Of a stretch of DNA of 64,000 nucleotides, positions 1 to 15,463 are shown one piece after another. Made by a program: the position numbers and the translations under genes. Source of the DNA: Gemmata palustris (GTDB lineage Bacteria > Planctomycetota > Planctomycetia > Gemmatales > Gemmataceae); NCBI RefSeq assembly GCF_017939745.1, contig NZ_JAGKQQ010000001.1, positions 1,674,001 through 1,738,000 on the forward strand, given 5' to 3'. Within the stretch, counting starts at the first letter, position 1, and every line of letters begins with the position of its first letter. Under the pieces are notes generated by a model. It was not told the origin of the DNA. It did not search any database and saw nothing but the letters and a program-made list of their open reading frames with translations.

Positions 1-1
1 C

Positions 2-682
2 ATTACCACTGTGGCCGGCACCGGCGGGAAATCGGGCTTCGGTGGCGACGACGGCGCCGCGGACAAGGCGCTGCTCGTGGAGCCGAACGGCATGTGTCTC
101 GACGGGAAGGGGAAGCTCTACATCGCGGATGTGGCCGGGCACCGGGTTCGCGTCGTGGACTTGGCCAAAGGCACCATTGATACGCTCGCGGGTACCGGGA
201 AGGGCGCGACGACCGGTGACGGCGGCCCACTTAAGGACGCTGTGCTCTTCGGCCCGCGTGCGGTCGCGATGGCCCCGGACGGGCGGCTCTACATCGTCGA
301 GCGCAACGGGCACTGCGTTCGGGTCGTGGACTTGATGAAAGGCACCATCGACCGCTTCGCGGGTACGGGAAAGAAGGGTTACACCGGCGACGGCGGGAAG
401 GCTTCGGACGCGACCTTTGACGGCCCAAAAGAAATCGACACCGATAAGGCTGGCAACGTGTTCGTTGTGGACACCGAGAACGAAGCGATTCGGCGAATTG
501 ATGCCAAAACCGGACTCGTTACGACCGTCGCGGGGAAGGGGCGGACGAAAACGCCGGGCCTCGGTGACAACGGCCCCGCGACGTCCGCGACGCTCGGTCG
601 GCCGCACGGGGTCGCGGTCGGGCCGGACGGGGCACTTTACATTGGTGACACGAACAGTCACCGCATCCGCAAGATGAAATGA
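2..682 (+). CDS. NHL-repeat beta-propeller protein, 5' truncated by window edge
   Basis: The frame is open from the first base, so this is the C-terminal part of a larger protein. About 225 residues remain. They contain repeated blocks of the form VAGTG.KG.TGDGG followed by PDG.LYI and HRVRVVDL, which is the NHL/six-bladed propeller pattern. Planctomycete members are usually secreted and often carry cytochrome or protease domains upstream, but nothing upstream is visible. A GTG at position 11 could be read as a start, but it lies inside a repeat (ITTVAGTGG), so it is almost certainly internal. The gene converges on the next one with a 2-base gap. The ligand or partner cannot be inferred. Confidence 0.85.
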   Translation: MTTVAGTGGKSGFGGDDGAADKALLVEPNGMCLDGKGKLYIADVAGHRVRVVDLAKGTIDTLAGTGKGATTGDGGPLKDAVLFGPRAVAMAPDGRLYIVERNGHCVRVVDLMKGTIDRFAGTGKKGYTGDGGKASDATFDGPKEIDTDKAGNVFVVDTENEAIRRIDAKTGLVTTVAGKGRTKTPGLGDNGPATSATLGRPHGVAVGPDGALYIGDTNSHRIRKMK

Positions 683-684
683 CT

Positions 685-1314
685 TCACCGCGCCAGGAAA
701 TAGCCCGCGGCGAACGCCACACCGAGTAGCACGACCACTGCGCCCGTTAGCAGGGTCGCCTGTTGGGGGGTGAGGACGATCGCGCGGGGCGGTTCGCCGA
801 GGCTCATTGCGTCCGCGCCGGTCACGCGCGCGGGCTTCGGCTGGTCCAGTTCCACGGGAATGTCGCTCAGCCCGAGAATCTCGTCCATATCCCTTTCAAA
901 GAGGGGCCGGTCGTCGGACGCCTTCGGAACCGCTTTTGCGGGAACCTTCGGAACGGGCGGCGGAGCCACCCGCGCCTTCGCTGGCGCCGCACTCACTTTC
1001 GCAATAGGCGGCGGGGCCGTCTCCGTCTCTTCCGTGTCGTTCTCTGTGGGCAGGGGCGCTGGTAACGCAGAAAGTGGGGCCGCGCCCGGTTGCGCCATCT
1101 GGGTGGCGGGTTTCACCATGCGCTCGGTCGCCACGTTCCCGAGCATCGCGTCCACATCGTCCAGGTTGATGTGCTCGGTCTTCGCGTCGTCGCCCGAATG
1201 TGCGGGCACCGTGATGGCGGAGCCGCAGTGCGGGCACGTGGTTTCCGTTCCCGCCTTGCGGGTCGCGATCCCCAGGAGGCGGGCACAGTGAGTGCAGCGG
1301 AACCGGATGGGCAT
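685..1314 (-). CDS. zinc-ribbon, proline/alanine-rich, tail-anchored membrane protein
   Basis: About 209 residues starting MPIRFRCTHC. The N-terminus is a four-cysteine zinc ribbon (CTHC near residues 7-10 and CPHC near 28-31). A long Pro/Ala/Lys-rich low-complexity linker follows, and one hydrophobic helix (TLLTGAVVVLLGVAFAAGYF) lies at the extreme C-terminus. The topology is therefore a cytoplasmic ribbon and disordered region on a tail anchor. I chose this ATG because the longer frame upstream overlaps the divergent secreted-protein gene and has no family features. Similar ribbon-plus-linker proteins are common in Gemmata-like genomes. The function is unknown. Confidence 0.75.
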   Translation of the reverse strand: MPIRFRCTHCARLLGIATRKAGTETTCPHCGSAITVPAHSGDDAKTEHINLDDVDAMLGNVATERMVKPATQMAQPGAAPLSALPAPLPTENDTEETETAPPPIAKVSAAPAKARVAPPPVPKVPAKAVPKASDDRPLFERDMDEILGLSDIPVELDQPKPARVTGADAMSLGEPPRAIVLTPQQATLLTGAVVVLLGVAFAAGYFLAR

Positions 1315-1465
1315 TCCGAAGTCTCCGACCAACGGCGGGCCGTGTGAGTGGTTAGTGCAGTATACCCGACGGTCCCGGTCCGGGTGTCCGAATCCGGTGC
1401 TTGATCCGCCGACCGCCCCGGGAAACAATAAGTGTCTGAGGCGCGCACCCCGATTGGAGCACCCG

Positions 1466-3979
1466 ATGACCCCACGCCGCACCCGTTTGGCCCTCGCGCT
1501 GGTTCTGTTCGTGGGCTGTGCCGCCGTCGCGGTCCCGGCGGAGGTCGTCGTCCTCAAGGACGGGTTCGTCATCCAGGGGGACATGCGGAAGGAGACCGAG
1601 GTCGTTGTTGATAAGGCGAGCGGGCGCTCCGTTCCGATCGTGAAAGCCGGCGGGCTCGACATCATCGACGAGGGGCCGAAGTGGACGATCTTCAGCACCC
1701 ACGCGAAGCAGCTCGGGGCCATTTCCCCGGACATCAAGTTGCGCCCGGAGTACAAGGCGTACACGATGCCGTTCCCGGGGCGGAAGTCGAACAACCCGCT
1801 CACCGACATCGGCGAGACCGTGAAGGTCAGCGAGTTCAACTCGAAGTGGATCAGAACGATCGAGGCGAAGTCGTTCGTCGCCGCGAACGCGCACATCGAT
1901 CAGCAGATCACGCACATCGACCCGCACATGATCTACCTCGTCTCGGCGACGCACCTCTGGCGCCTCTCCTACCGGACGAACGAGTGGGACCCGAAGCTCG
2001 TCCGCAAGCTCCTGTTGATGCACCCCGAACTGTCCGAGCCCGACGGCAAGTGCGTTCCCCTCAAGCGTATCGCGCTCGCCAAGTTCATGCTCGACGCCGG
2101 CTGGCTCCAGTACGCGAAGGACGAGATGGACCGGCTCAAGCGCGAGTTCACGGCCGCGCTGCCCAAGGACGCACAAGAGGCGCACGACCAGCTCACGAAG
2201 GAGATCGACCAGGCCACGGCGGAACTCGTCGTGCGCGAGGCCGAAAAAGCGCTCGCGGCCGGGCGCTACAAGTACGCGGCCGAGGTGCTCGCGATCTTCC
2301 CGGAGAAGACCGCCGACTCGAAGGAGGTGGCCCGCGCCGCGAAGGTCGGGGCCGATCTGAAGACCGGCCAGGAGCGCCACGACACCGCCCGGCGGGTGCT
2401 GAACGGCCTCATTGATGACGTGAGCGGAACGCGCCCCCTCAACGCGCTCGTCGCGGTCGGCGGGGGCGCGGCGCTGGGTGCCTGGAAGCCGGAAAAGGCC
2501 GTCACTTCACAGGCGCTCGAACTCGCGGCGGCGGGCGCGCACGTGTTCGCGGAACTGCACCCGGACTCCGCGATGCGCATCGAAACGTTCGTGACGCTCG
2601 CGACCCAGGCCGAGCGGGAGCGCGCGGCCGGCAAGGAGCCGACCAAGAAGCCCGACGAGCTGATCGCCACTGCGATCAGCGGGTGGGCGCTGGGCCGGAA
2701 CGGTGCCACCCCGAACGTGGAATCGGCGCTCAAAGTTTGGTCCGCGCGCCAGTTGGTGCTCGCGTACCAGCGGGGCGAGTCACCGGCCAGTCGCAACGAC
2801 GCCCTGTCCCGCTATCGGAAGAACGCGGCCCTCGACATCCCGCAACTCGCGCAGGTCATCTCGCTGTTACCGCCGGCCGAACCGGAGGACCTCAACGACC
2901 GCACCGGCAAACCACTTTCGATCGGGAAGACCGTACCCGGGGGCGTTTATCAGCGGACGTCCGCGCCCGCTCCCGGGCACGCCGCGGGCATCGACTACAT
3001 CGTGAAGCTCCCGCCCGAGTACCACCACGGCCGCGCGTACCCGGTGCTGATCGTTCTCACGCACGCCGGGATCAACCCGGAAGACGTGCTGGGGCCGCTC
3101 ATGACCGAGTCCGAGAAGAACGGGTACATCGTCGTCGCGCCCGAGTGGACCAACCAGTTCGGGAAGGGCTGGCAGTGGCGCCCGGAAGATCACGTGTACG
3201 TGACGGCCGTGCTCCGCGACGCGGTGCGGCACTTCACCGTCGACAACGACCGCGTGTTCCTCTGCGGTGTGGGGGAGGGCGCGAACATGGCGATGGACGT
3301 TGGCGCCTCGCACCCGGACCTGTTCGCCGGGGTGGTCCCGATGGCCCCCATTCCCAAATGGGGGAACTTCTTCATCGAGTACTGGCGCAACGCACAGAAA
3401 TTGCCGTTCTACGTGGTGACGGGCGAACTCGCCGGTCAGTCGCTCCCCAACCTGCGGCACATCTTCGCGAACTGGACGCGCCACGGGTTCCCGGCCGTGA
3501 TGACGATCTACAAGGGGCGCGCGGTCGAGTGGTTCGCCGCGGAGACGCCGACGATTTTCGACTGGATGAGTCGCAAGACCCGCGTGAACGGCACCGCGAC
3601 GCTGGCCCTGGGCAGCAACCGCCAATCGTGGGCCATGTTGCGCGAGAACGACAACCGGTTCTACTGGCTCCAGGCGGACAAGGTCGTCGTGGGGAAGAAC
3701 GGGGGGGCGATCGTCCCGGCGCTGATGCAGGGCGACGTTCGGGGGAACTTGATCGACTTGAAGTGCGACAAGGTGAAGCACCTCACCGTGTGGCTGAGTG
3801 CGGAGATGATCGACTGGACGAAACCGGTGAAAGTGCAGATCAACGGCTCGGTACCGTCGGGCTGGTCCAAGGCGAAGGCAATCGAGCCGAGCCTGGACGT
3901 GCTCCTCGAGGACTACCACGAGCGCGGCGACCGGCGCATGCTGTTCCTGAACAAACTGGAACTCAAGACGGTGCCGTGA
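1466..3979 (+). CDS. secreted protein with TPR-like region and inactive alpha/beta-hydrolase (esterase-like) domain
   Basis: 837 residues. The N-terminus MTPRRTRLALALVLF followed by an Ala/Val-rich core and PAE is a signal peptide, which fixes the start; upstream in-frame codons lack one. Residues about 250-480 are Ala/Lys-rich helices resembling tetratricopeptide repeats. Residues about 510-700 resemble a PHB-depolymerase/esterase-D alpha/beta-hydrolase (DYIVKLPPEY, YPVLIVLTHAG, RVFLCGVGEGANMAMD, HPDLFAGVVPMAP). The nucleophile elbow GxSxG reads GVGEG, so the serine is glycine at residue 603 and the domain is probably not a classical esterase. A C-terminal domain of about 130 residues follows. 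It probably acts in the periplasm; the substrate is unknown. Confidence 0.75.
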   Translation: MTPRRTRLALALVLFVGCAAVAVPAEVVVLKDGFVIQGDMRKETEVVVDKASGRSVPIVKAGGLDIIDEGPKWTIFSTHAKQLGAISPDIKLRPEYKAYTMPFPGRKSNNPLTDIGETVKVSEFNSKWIRTIEAKSFVAANAHIDQQITHIDPHMIYLVSATHLWRLSYRTNEWDPKLVRKLLLMHPELSEPDGKCVPLKRIALAKFMLDAGWLQYAKDEMDRLKREFTAALPKDAQEAHDQLTKEIDQATAELVVREAEKALAAGRYKYAAEVLAIFPEKTADSKEVARAAKVGADLKTGQERHDTARRVLNGLIDDVSGTRPLNALVAVGGGAALGAWKPEKAVTSQALELAAAGAHVFAELHPDSAMRIETFVTLATQAERERAAGKEPTKKPDELIATAISGWALGRNGATPNVESALKVWSARQLVLAYQRGESPASRNDALSRYRKNAALDIPQLAQVISLLPPAEPEDLNDRTGKPLSIGKTVPGGVYQRTSAPAPGHAAGIDYIVKLPPEYHHGRAYPVLIVLTHAGINPEDVLGPLMTESEKNGYIVVAPEWTNQFGKGWQWRPEDHVYVTAVLRDAVRHFTVDNDRVFLCGVGEGANMAMDVGASHPDLFAGVVPMAPIPKWGNFFIEYWRNAQKLPFYVVTGELAGQSLPNLRHIFANWTRHGFPAVMTIYKGRAVEWFAAETPTIFDWMSRKTRVNGTATLALGSNRQSWAMLRENDNRFYWLQADKVVVGKNGGAIVPALMQGDVRGNLIDLKCDKVKHLTVWLSAEMIDWTKPVKVQINGSVPSGWSKAKAIEPSLDVLLEDYHERGDRRMLFLNKLELKTVP

Positions 3980-4032
3980 TGGTGTGCCCGACGTCGGGCG
4001 AACGACCTGTGCGAGTGAGATCGAACGAAGAG

Positions 4033-4064
4033 TTTTGACAGGATTAACAGGATCGACGGGATAA
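4033..4064. repeat. dispersed 'TTTTGACAGGATTAACAGGAT' type repeat
   Basis: The intergenic stretch after the 837-residue gene contains ttttgacaggattaacagg followed by atcgacgggat. I recognise this sequence as a short interspersed repeat found in many planctomycete and other bacterial genomes. It lies between convergent genes. The remaining bases of the 3980-4197 gap show no coding signal. Confidence 0.5.
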
Positions 4065-4197
4065 GCCGTGCCGGGCGAACGGCCGGCACAAGCCGCCGAC
4101 CGTCACCGCCACTTGGCCTTAACCGAGGTCCACTCCGTAGGTGGGAGATGAACCTGGGGAACCCATATCTATCCGGGGTAACCACTGCGGGCCGCCG

Positions 4198-4797
4198 TCA
4201 CTCTGCAACAGGTTGCTTGGCCCGAGCTGACGCTCTTGTTGGCCGCTCAGCGAACCGACCAATGAGCCGAGACGCCAGCCCGAGAATGCCCCAAGCCATG
4301 AAAGCGAGGGTCCAGCACGCGAAGATGAATGGCAAGAACAATGTGTGATCGCCTGCGAGCAGGACCGGAATCACCGTTCCCAATACCAAGAGGATCGCGA
4401 GCACGTCGTTTCTCCAATGGCCCACCGAGGGATCACGCTTATTCGCCTCATCTTCCGATCGGCTTACTCCGCGTAGATAAAAACGGGTAATCAAGAATGC
4501 CAACATGCAGAATTGAATCCAAAGAAAGGGCATTTCGACAGCCACAATCGCAGCGATGTCTCGTCCAGTAGTTGAGCTATCTCGATGCTGCCAAATCCAC
4601 CAAGCCGAATAGCTGAGCCACAGAGAACCGACGCAAGCGATAAGCAGCGCCCGATCTGAGCCACGCTGGAAACCGCGGGACCGAGCTAACCACAATCCGA
4701 AGCTCACCGTGGCCAAAGCTAAGAAGAGAGGAGCCGAAAATTGATACCACAACATCTGTTCGGTCGGAATCTGTACCTGATAGGAAGGTGGACGCAT
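4198..4797 (-). CDS. hypothetical multi-pass membrane protein
   Basis: About 199 residues from the ATG giving MRPPSYQVQIPTEQ. Four or five hydrophobic segments are visible (for example QFSAPLFLALATVSFGLWLA, LLIACVGSLWLSYSAWWIW, FLWIQFCMLAFLITRFYL, VLAILLVLGTVIPVLLA, FIFACWTLAFMAWGILGLA). A charged tail ends the protein. I recognise no family. Upstream starts at 4875 (GTG) and a downstream ATG at 4755 are possible; none has a convincing ribosome binding site. Codon use looks less G/C-biased than its neighbours. Confidence 0.55.
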   Translation of the reverse strand: MRPPSYQVQIPTEQMLWYQFSAPLFLALATVSFGLWLARSRGFQRGSDRALLIACVGSLWLSYSAWWIWQHRDSSTTGRDIAAIVAVEMPFLWIQFCMLAFLITRFYLRGVSRSEDEANKRDPSVGHWRNDVLAILLVLGTVIPVLLAGDHTLFLPFIFACWTLAFMAWGILGLASRLIGRFAERPTRASARAKQPVAE

Positions 4798-5007
4798 ATT
4801 CGCCGGGATCGACACTGATTGTGGAGACACGGTGAACCGCCTGTGTGGGCGAACAGTGTTTCTGCTGGTCAGCACAGCACGGGAATTGCGACCCGAATGT
4901 TAACCTCGACCTAGACGCTCTCCAACGATATTTGCGGAGCAATAGCCGATCCCGCACTACCAACCAACCATCTGATGTTGGTGCTTGTTTATCCCGTAAC
5001 AGCACAG

Positions 5008-5027
5008 CCCGGGGTTGAAACCCCGGG
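5008..5027 (-). terminator. perfect hairpin just beyond the uvrA stop codon
   Basis: cccgggg-ttga-aaccccggg-type inverted repeat, 11 bases after the stop of the minus-strand uvrA gene. The arms are cccggggt and accccggg. There is no strong T-run, so it may be a dispersed GC-palindrome acting as a weak terminator. Confidence 0.45.
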
Positions 5028-5037
5028 TGTGGATTTC

Positions 5038-12198
<7,161 letters not shown>

Positions 12199-12451
12199 GC
12201 CCGGAGACTCCTCCTGAGTGTCGAACGCGACCTGGGCTTTCAGCGAGCGCGAAGGGTACAGATGGTTACTATACGGCTAGTGAACGGGAGTGGATAGGCG
12301 AAGTCGGCAAAGCCGGTAGCTTGGTGGGCGGAGCAATTCGGAACAACAGTACATGCTGTAAAGTCAACCGGATTCTCATTCTTATCTCATGAGCTCGTTG
12401 GCGTGGTATAGTTTCATTTACACGCGCTGGACCAGTTTTCGGGTACTTCCG

Positions 12452-12477
12452 GGAACTTCGGCTCTGGGCGGAACGTC
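12452..12477 (+). promoter_or_regulatory. ECF-type promoter (GGAACTT-N16-GTC) before the ECF sigma gene
   Basis: GGAACTT at 12452-12458, a 16-base spacer and GTC at 12475-12477 match the classic extracytoplasmic-function promoter (GGAACTT/GAACTT, N15-17, GTC). It lies 15 bases before the GTG start of the sigma gene, so the leader would be very short. This suggests autoregulation. The other bases of 12199-12451, between divergent uvrA and the sigma gene, contain a TATAGT on the minus strand (12268-12273) as a possible uvrA -10 without a clear -35. Confidence 0.5.
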
Positions 12478-12492
12478 GAACCGGTAGAAGTC

Positions 12493-13242
12493 GTGAACGA
12501 CGACGATCGCCGGCTCATCGCGGACTGTCTGGGCGGCCGACGGGATGCCTTCGGAGAGTTGGTATCCCAATACCAGGCAAGACTTTATAACTCCGCGCTG
12601 CGCCTGGTACTTAGCCCCGAGGATGCCGCTGACGTCGTTCAGGACACGTTCCTGAGCGCCTATCAGGCGCTACACACCTTCAAAGGTGATGCCGAATTTT
12701 TCACGTGGTTGTACAGGATTGCGTTCAATACCGCAATTAGTTTGAAACGGAAGAAGAAGCCGTCTGTTAGCTTGGAGAATCACACGCGGGAGACCGGCCT
12801 CGACCCAGATGACCCGTCCGAGTACGTCAAGCCGTCTGCCGCGCTCGAACGAACCGAGGACGAACAGCAGTTAAGTGACGCGATCGCGAGGCTTTCCACT
12901 GAACACCGCGATGTTCTCGTGTTGAAAGACCTCGAGGGAATGAAGTACGAGGAGATCGCCGAGGTGCTGGAGGTGCCAATCGGGACGATCCGTAGTCGCT
13001 TGCACCGGGCACGATTGGAACTCAGGGACTTGCTCGTTTCCCCCAATGGCCGTGAATCGCGTGGCGCGCGTGAAGAACGCGAAGGACGTGCGGAGCACGG
13101 AGAGCGGGAAGGTCGGGGCGAATTTCACGTGGACGATGTGAACACCCCGCGACCGAGCGATACCGCAAGAGACGCAAGAAACGCAGGGAGCGAAGAGAAA
13201 GAACCCCCTACTCAGTCGCGCCCGACTCGCCGGGGCGATTGA
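12493..13242 (+). CDS. ECF-family RNA polymerase sigma factor
   Basis: 249 residues from a GTG start (MNDDDRRLIADCLGG). Region 2 is clear (DAADVVQDTFLSAYQAL, then FFTWLYRIAFNTAIS), and region 4 contains DVLVLKDLEGMKYEEIAEVL with the helix-turn-helix IGTIRSRLHRARLEL. The recognisable sigma fold ends near residue 182. The last 65 or so residues are a charged Arg/Glu/Gly-rich tail that looks repeat-derived and is not part of the family. The next gene, an anti-sigma-like membrane protein, follows at once, so the two form a regulatory pair. The upstream ECF-type promoter suggests autoregulation. The activating signal is unknown. Confidence 0.9.
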   Translation: MNDDDRRLIADCLGGRRDAFGELVSQYQARLYNSALRLVLSPEDAADVVQDTFLSAYQALHTFKGDAEFFTWLYRIAFNTAISLKRKKKPSVSLENHTRETGLDPDDPSEYVKPSAALERTEDEQQLSDAIARLSTEHRDVLVLKDLEGMKYEEIAEVLEVPIGTIRSRLHRARLELRDLLVSPNGRESRGAREEREGRAEHGEREGRGEFHVDDVNTPRPSDTARDARNAGSEEKEPPTQSRPTRRGD

Positions 13243-13253
13243 AGCGAACGAAC

Positions 13254-14579
13254 ATGACTCCTGCTCAACTCGAACTGATTACCGCCGCGGTCGACGGAGA
13301 ACTGTCCCTGACAGAAACTCGGGGGCTGCGCCGGCTGCTGTCGAACTCCCCCGACGCTCGCTCACTCTACGCGAAACTGAAGGTCGACCGCGACCGCGTG
13401 CGCGCTCTGACACGAATGGCCCCGCCGGTCGATCTGCACGCCAAAATCATGGCTCGCGTCGCCACGATCACGCCTGCGCCGCGCGTGAAACCAAAGTCGT
13501 TCACTCAACCCGCACCCGTGCCGCCTCCCGCCCGATCTCGATCGACGGGTATTCTGGCGTGGGCGCCGGTCGCGGTCGCGGCGAGTGTGTTCCTGTGTGT
13601 GGCCGCCGGCTCGTTCGCGTTCTTCACCGGTCAAGCCGGTACCAGTACGGCCACGAAGACTCAGTGGTCGAATGTGCTTCCCGCTCCGCAAGACGGCCCG
13701 TCAACCATTCCGTCGCCGATTGAACCGCGACCCGACCCGAACACGACCGCGCACAAAGATTCTTCGATTCCGTCGGCTCCCGAACCGCACGCCGCTCTAC
13801 CAACTGCGGTCGTCATCGCGCCCGAACCGCGTTCAGTGGCGCCCGATCTGATCGGCTCCCCGCTGTTCCCCAAACTTCCGCCGTTCGATCGCGTAGAGGT
13901 GCGGTTGCCGTTCCTGCGGTCGGTCACGGACCTTGGCCGTGAAGACATCAGTCAAGAATTGCTCGACGAACTGCGACGCGATCCCGATCCGGTGTTCAAG
14001 TTCGATCTCTTTGTGCGCGATACGGCTCGCGGGGCCGAAGTCTTCCAGAACGCCGCGAAAGCGAGCGGCCTAGCGGTATCTGCGGACGCCGCGACACTCG
14101 AAAAACTGAAGAAGAAGCAGGCCCACGCGGTCGTGATTTACACCGAGAGTCTGACTGCCGCGGAACTGGCTGTGTTGTTCGCGAAACTTTCAAGCGAGGA
14201 CGCGAAGTTCTCCCCGAAGGTGTGCGACTCCCTCCACGCCACCCCGGTCGTGCGCTCCGACGAACTCGAATTGAAGGCGATTCTGGGTGTGGACGCGGGG
14301 CTGTTCAAGCGGACGGGGCAGGGGGATAAGACCCACGACAAAACCGACCCCAAGCACGTGAGCGCCGGGACGATTGACAGCGTGGTGAAGTCGGTGACGA
14401 CCCCGCCGTCGAAGCCGGGCGAAAAGCACGCGGTGCTGCTGACGTGGCAGACGACCCACGCGACCATCGCCCGCACGAACCCGTCGCTGTCCACAGAACT
14501 GAAACACTACCTCGCAAAGCGCGGCACCCGCAAGCCGAACGCCGTTCCCGCGATCATTGTCATCCGCCCGGTGGGGTGA
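13254..14579 (+). CDS. anti-sigma factor-like single-pass membrane protein
   Basis: 441 residues starting MTPAQLELITAAVDGELSL, typical of an anti-sigma N-terminal region (short helices with DGELS). One transmembrane helix lies near residues 98-123 (ILAWAPVAVAASVFLCVAAG). A Pro/Thr-rich linker and a periplasmic domain of about 230 residues with no family I recognise follow. The ATG is 11 bases after the sigma stop; a TTG at 13239, overlapping that stop, would add five residues. The arrangement suggests the N-terminus sequesters the upstream sigma factor and the periplasmic part senses a signal. A strong terminator follows. Confidence 0.7.
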   Translation: MTPAQLELITAAVDGELSLTETRGLRRLLSNSPDARSLYAKLKVDRDRVRALTRMAPPVDLHAKIMARVATITPAPRVKPKSFTQPAPVPPPARSRSTGILAWAPVAVAASVFLCVAAGSFAFFTGQAGTSTATKTQWSNVLPAPQDGPSTIPSPIEPRPDPNTTAHKDSSIPSAPEPHAALPTAVVIAPEPRSVAPDLIGSPLFPKLPPFDRVEVRLPFLRSVTDLGREDISQELLDELRRDPDPVFKFDLFVRDTARGAEVFQNAAKASGLAVSADAATLEKLKKKQAHAVVIYTESLTAAELAVLFAKLSSEDAKFSPKVCDSLHATPVVRSDELELKAILGVDAGLFKRTGQGDKTHDKTDPKHVSAGTIDSVVKSVTTPPSKPGEKHAVLLTWQTTHATIARTNPSLSTELKHYLAKRGTRKPNAVPAIIVIRPVG

Positions 14580-14613
14580 GACATTAGATCAGCAGCTTAA
14601 ATTCTGTTGGGAT

Positions 14614-14645
14614 GCCGCGGAACTATTTCCGCGGCTTTTTTGTTT
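14614..14645 (+). terminator. Rho-independent terminator of the sigma/anti-sigma operon
   Basis: A 9-bp stem (gccgcggaa / ttccgcggc) with a 4-base loop is followed immediately by TTTTTTGTTTT. It lies 35 bases after the anti-sigma stop codon. Confidence 0.9.
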
Positions 14646-14714
14646 TATGTGCTCGGCCTTTTGGCGGCTGAGTGACCGCCTCATCTGGCTATAAGCCGCC
14701 AACGTTGACTGACT

Positions 14715-14743
14715 TTGACAACGAGGCAATAGTTGGGTAATAT
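14715..14743 (+). promoter_or_regulatory. sigma-70-type promoter of the HNH locus
   Basis: TTGACA at 14715-14720, a 17-base spacer and TAATAT at 14738-14743: an almost perfect housekeeping promoter. Transcription would begin about 60 bases before the ATG at 14814. The surrounding DNA is distinctly A/T-rich. Confidence 0.65.
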
Positions 14744-14813
14744 TCCATTACTAAACAATTGAGCACTGTTAAATTGGATGTCCAACAACCTCATTTAAAA
14801 TACCACAACCGCC

Positions 14814-15461
14814 ATGTCAAAAAAACAAACGAACCGTAGCCAAACACCAAAGAAAAAGTCCGTAGCGCAGCCAACTTTTAAACCAAAGGGCAAGACGACT
14901 CCAAATCAGCGCGAACTCACCGAACCATCTCGACCGACCGTAAAACGGCTTTTCGCCCTATCCGGAAACCGTTGTGCATTTCCAAACTGCCAAATTCCAA
15001 TTGTTGACTCAATTAGTGGGTCAATCGTCGGCGAAATTTGTCACATCAAAGGAGAGAAGGAAGGCTCTGCACGACACGATCAAAATCAACAAAATTCAGA
15101 AAGGCATAGTTTCGACAACCTGATTCTACTGTGTGGTAGACATCATAAGGTAATTGACGACAACGAATCAAAGTATCCTGTCTCGTTCCTCATCAACGTG
15201 AAGGGCAAGCACGAAACAGGTCAACCAAAGACTCGAGCATTAAGCAACGAGCAGACTGACCGTCTAATTGCGTCGGTTCCGGGAAATCGAGTCGTCAATC
15301 GCACCACTGTCAAAACACGGAATCAGTTGGGAGGCATGAATGCTAACACAATTATCAATCAATTTACTTTACCCACGGACGACGAACAGGTCACTGTAGA
15401 GGGTTTGTTGAACATCGGGGCAGTCTGGAACTCATTGAAAAGATCGGCTGTCCTGGGTTAG
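14814..15461 (+). CDS. HNH-endonuclease-like protein, zero-frame product
   Basis: 215 residues. A basic N-terminus (about 45 residues) precedes an HNH fold: residues about 47-130 hold CAFPNCQIPIVD, IVGEICHIKGE, then SFDNLILLCGRHHKVIDDNE. Cys pairs and the CHIKG/GRHHKVID histidines fit a zinc-stabilised HNH nuclease. Residues about 175-190 (QLGGMNANTIINQF) resemble a linker seen in some bacterial conflict proteins, which is only weak recognition. The gene is A/T-rich with rare codons for this genome, indicating transfer. The C-terminal 18 residues are probably not the natural end: the minus-one frame continues without a stop into the next gene, and GGGTTTG at 15401-15407 sits in the correct phase for -1 slippage. 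DNA degradation or defence is plausible. Confidence 0.75.
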   Translation: MSKKQTNRSQTPKKKSVAQPTFKPKGKTTPNQRELTEPSRPTVKRLFALSGNRCAFPNCQIPIVDSISGSIVGEICHIKGEKEGSARHDQNQQNSERHSFDNLILLCGRHHKVIDDNESKYPVSFLINVKGKHETGQPKTRALSNEQTDRLIASVPGNRVVNRTTVKTRNQLGGMNANTIINQFTLPTDDEQVTVEGLLNIGAVWNSLKRSAVLG

Positions 15462-15463
15462 AG

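Noticed and set aside
1315..1896. N-terminal extension of the zinc-ribbon gene on the minus strand
   Set aside because: The frame is open but overlaps the signal peptide of the divergent gene at 1466 and has no conserved features. The ribbon gives a natural start at 1314.
12199..12451. SOS/LexA box in front of uvrA
   Set aside because: No clear inverted LexA-type motif of known bacterial types is present, so damage control of this gene cannot be claimed from sequence.
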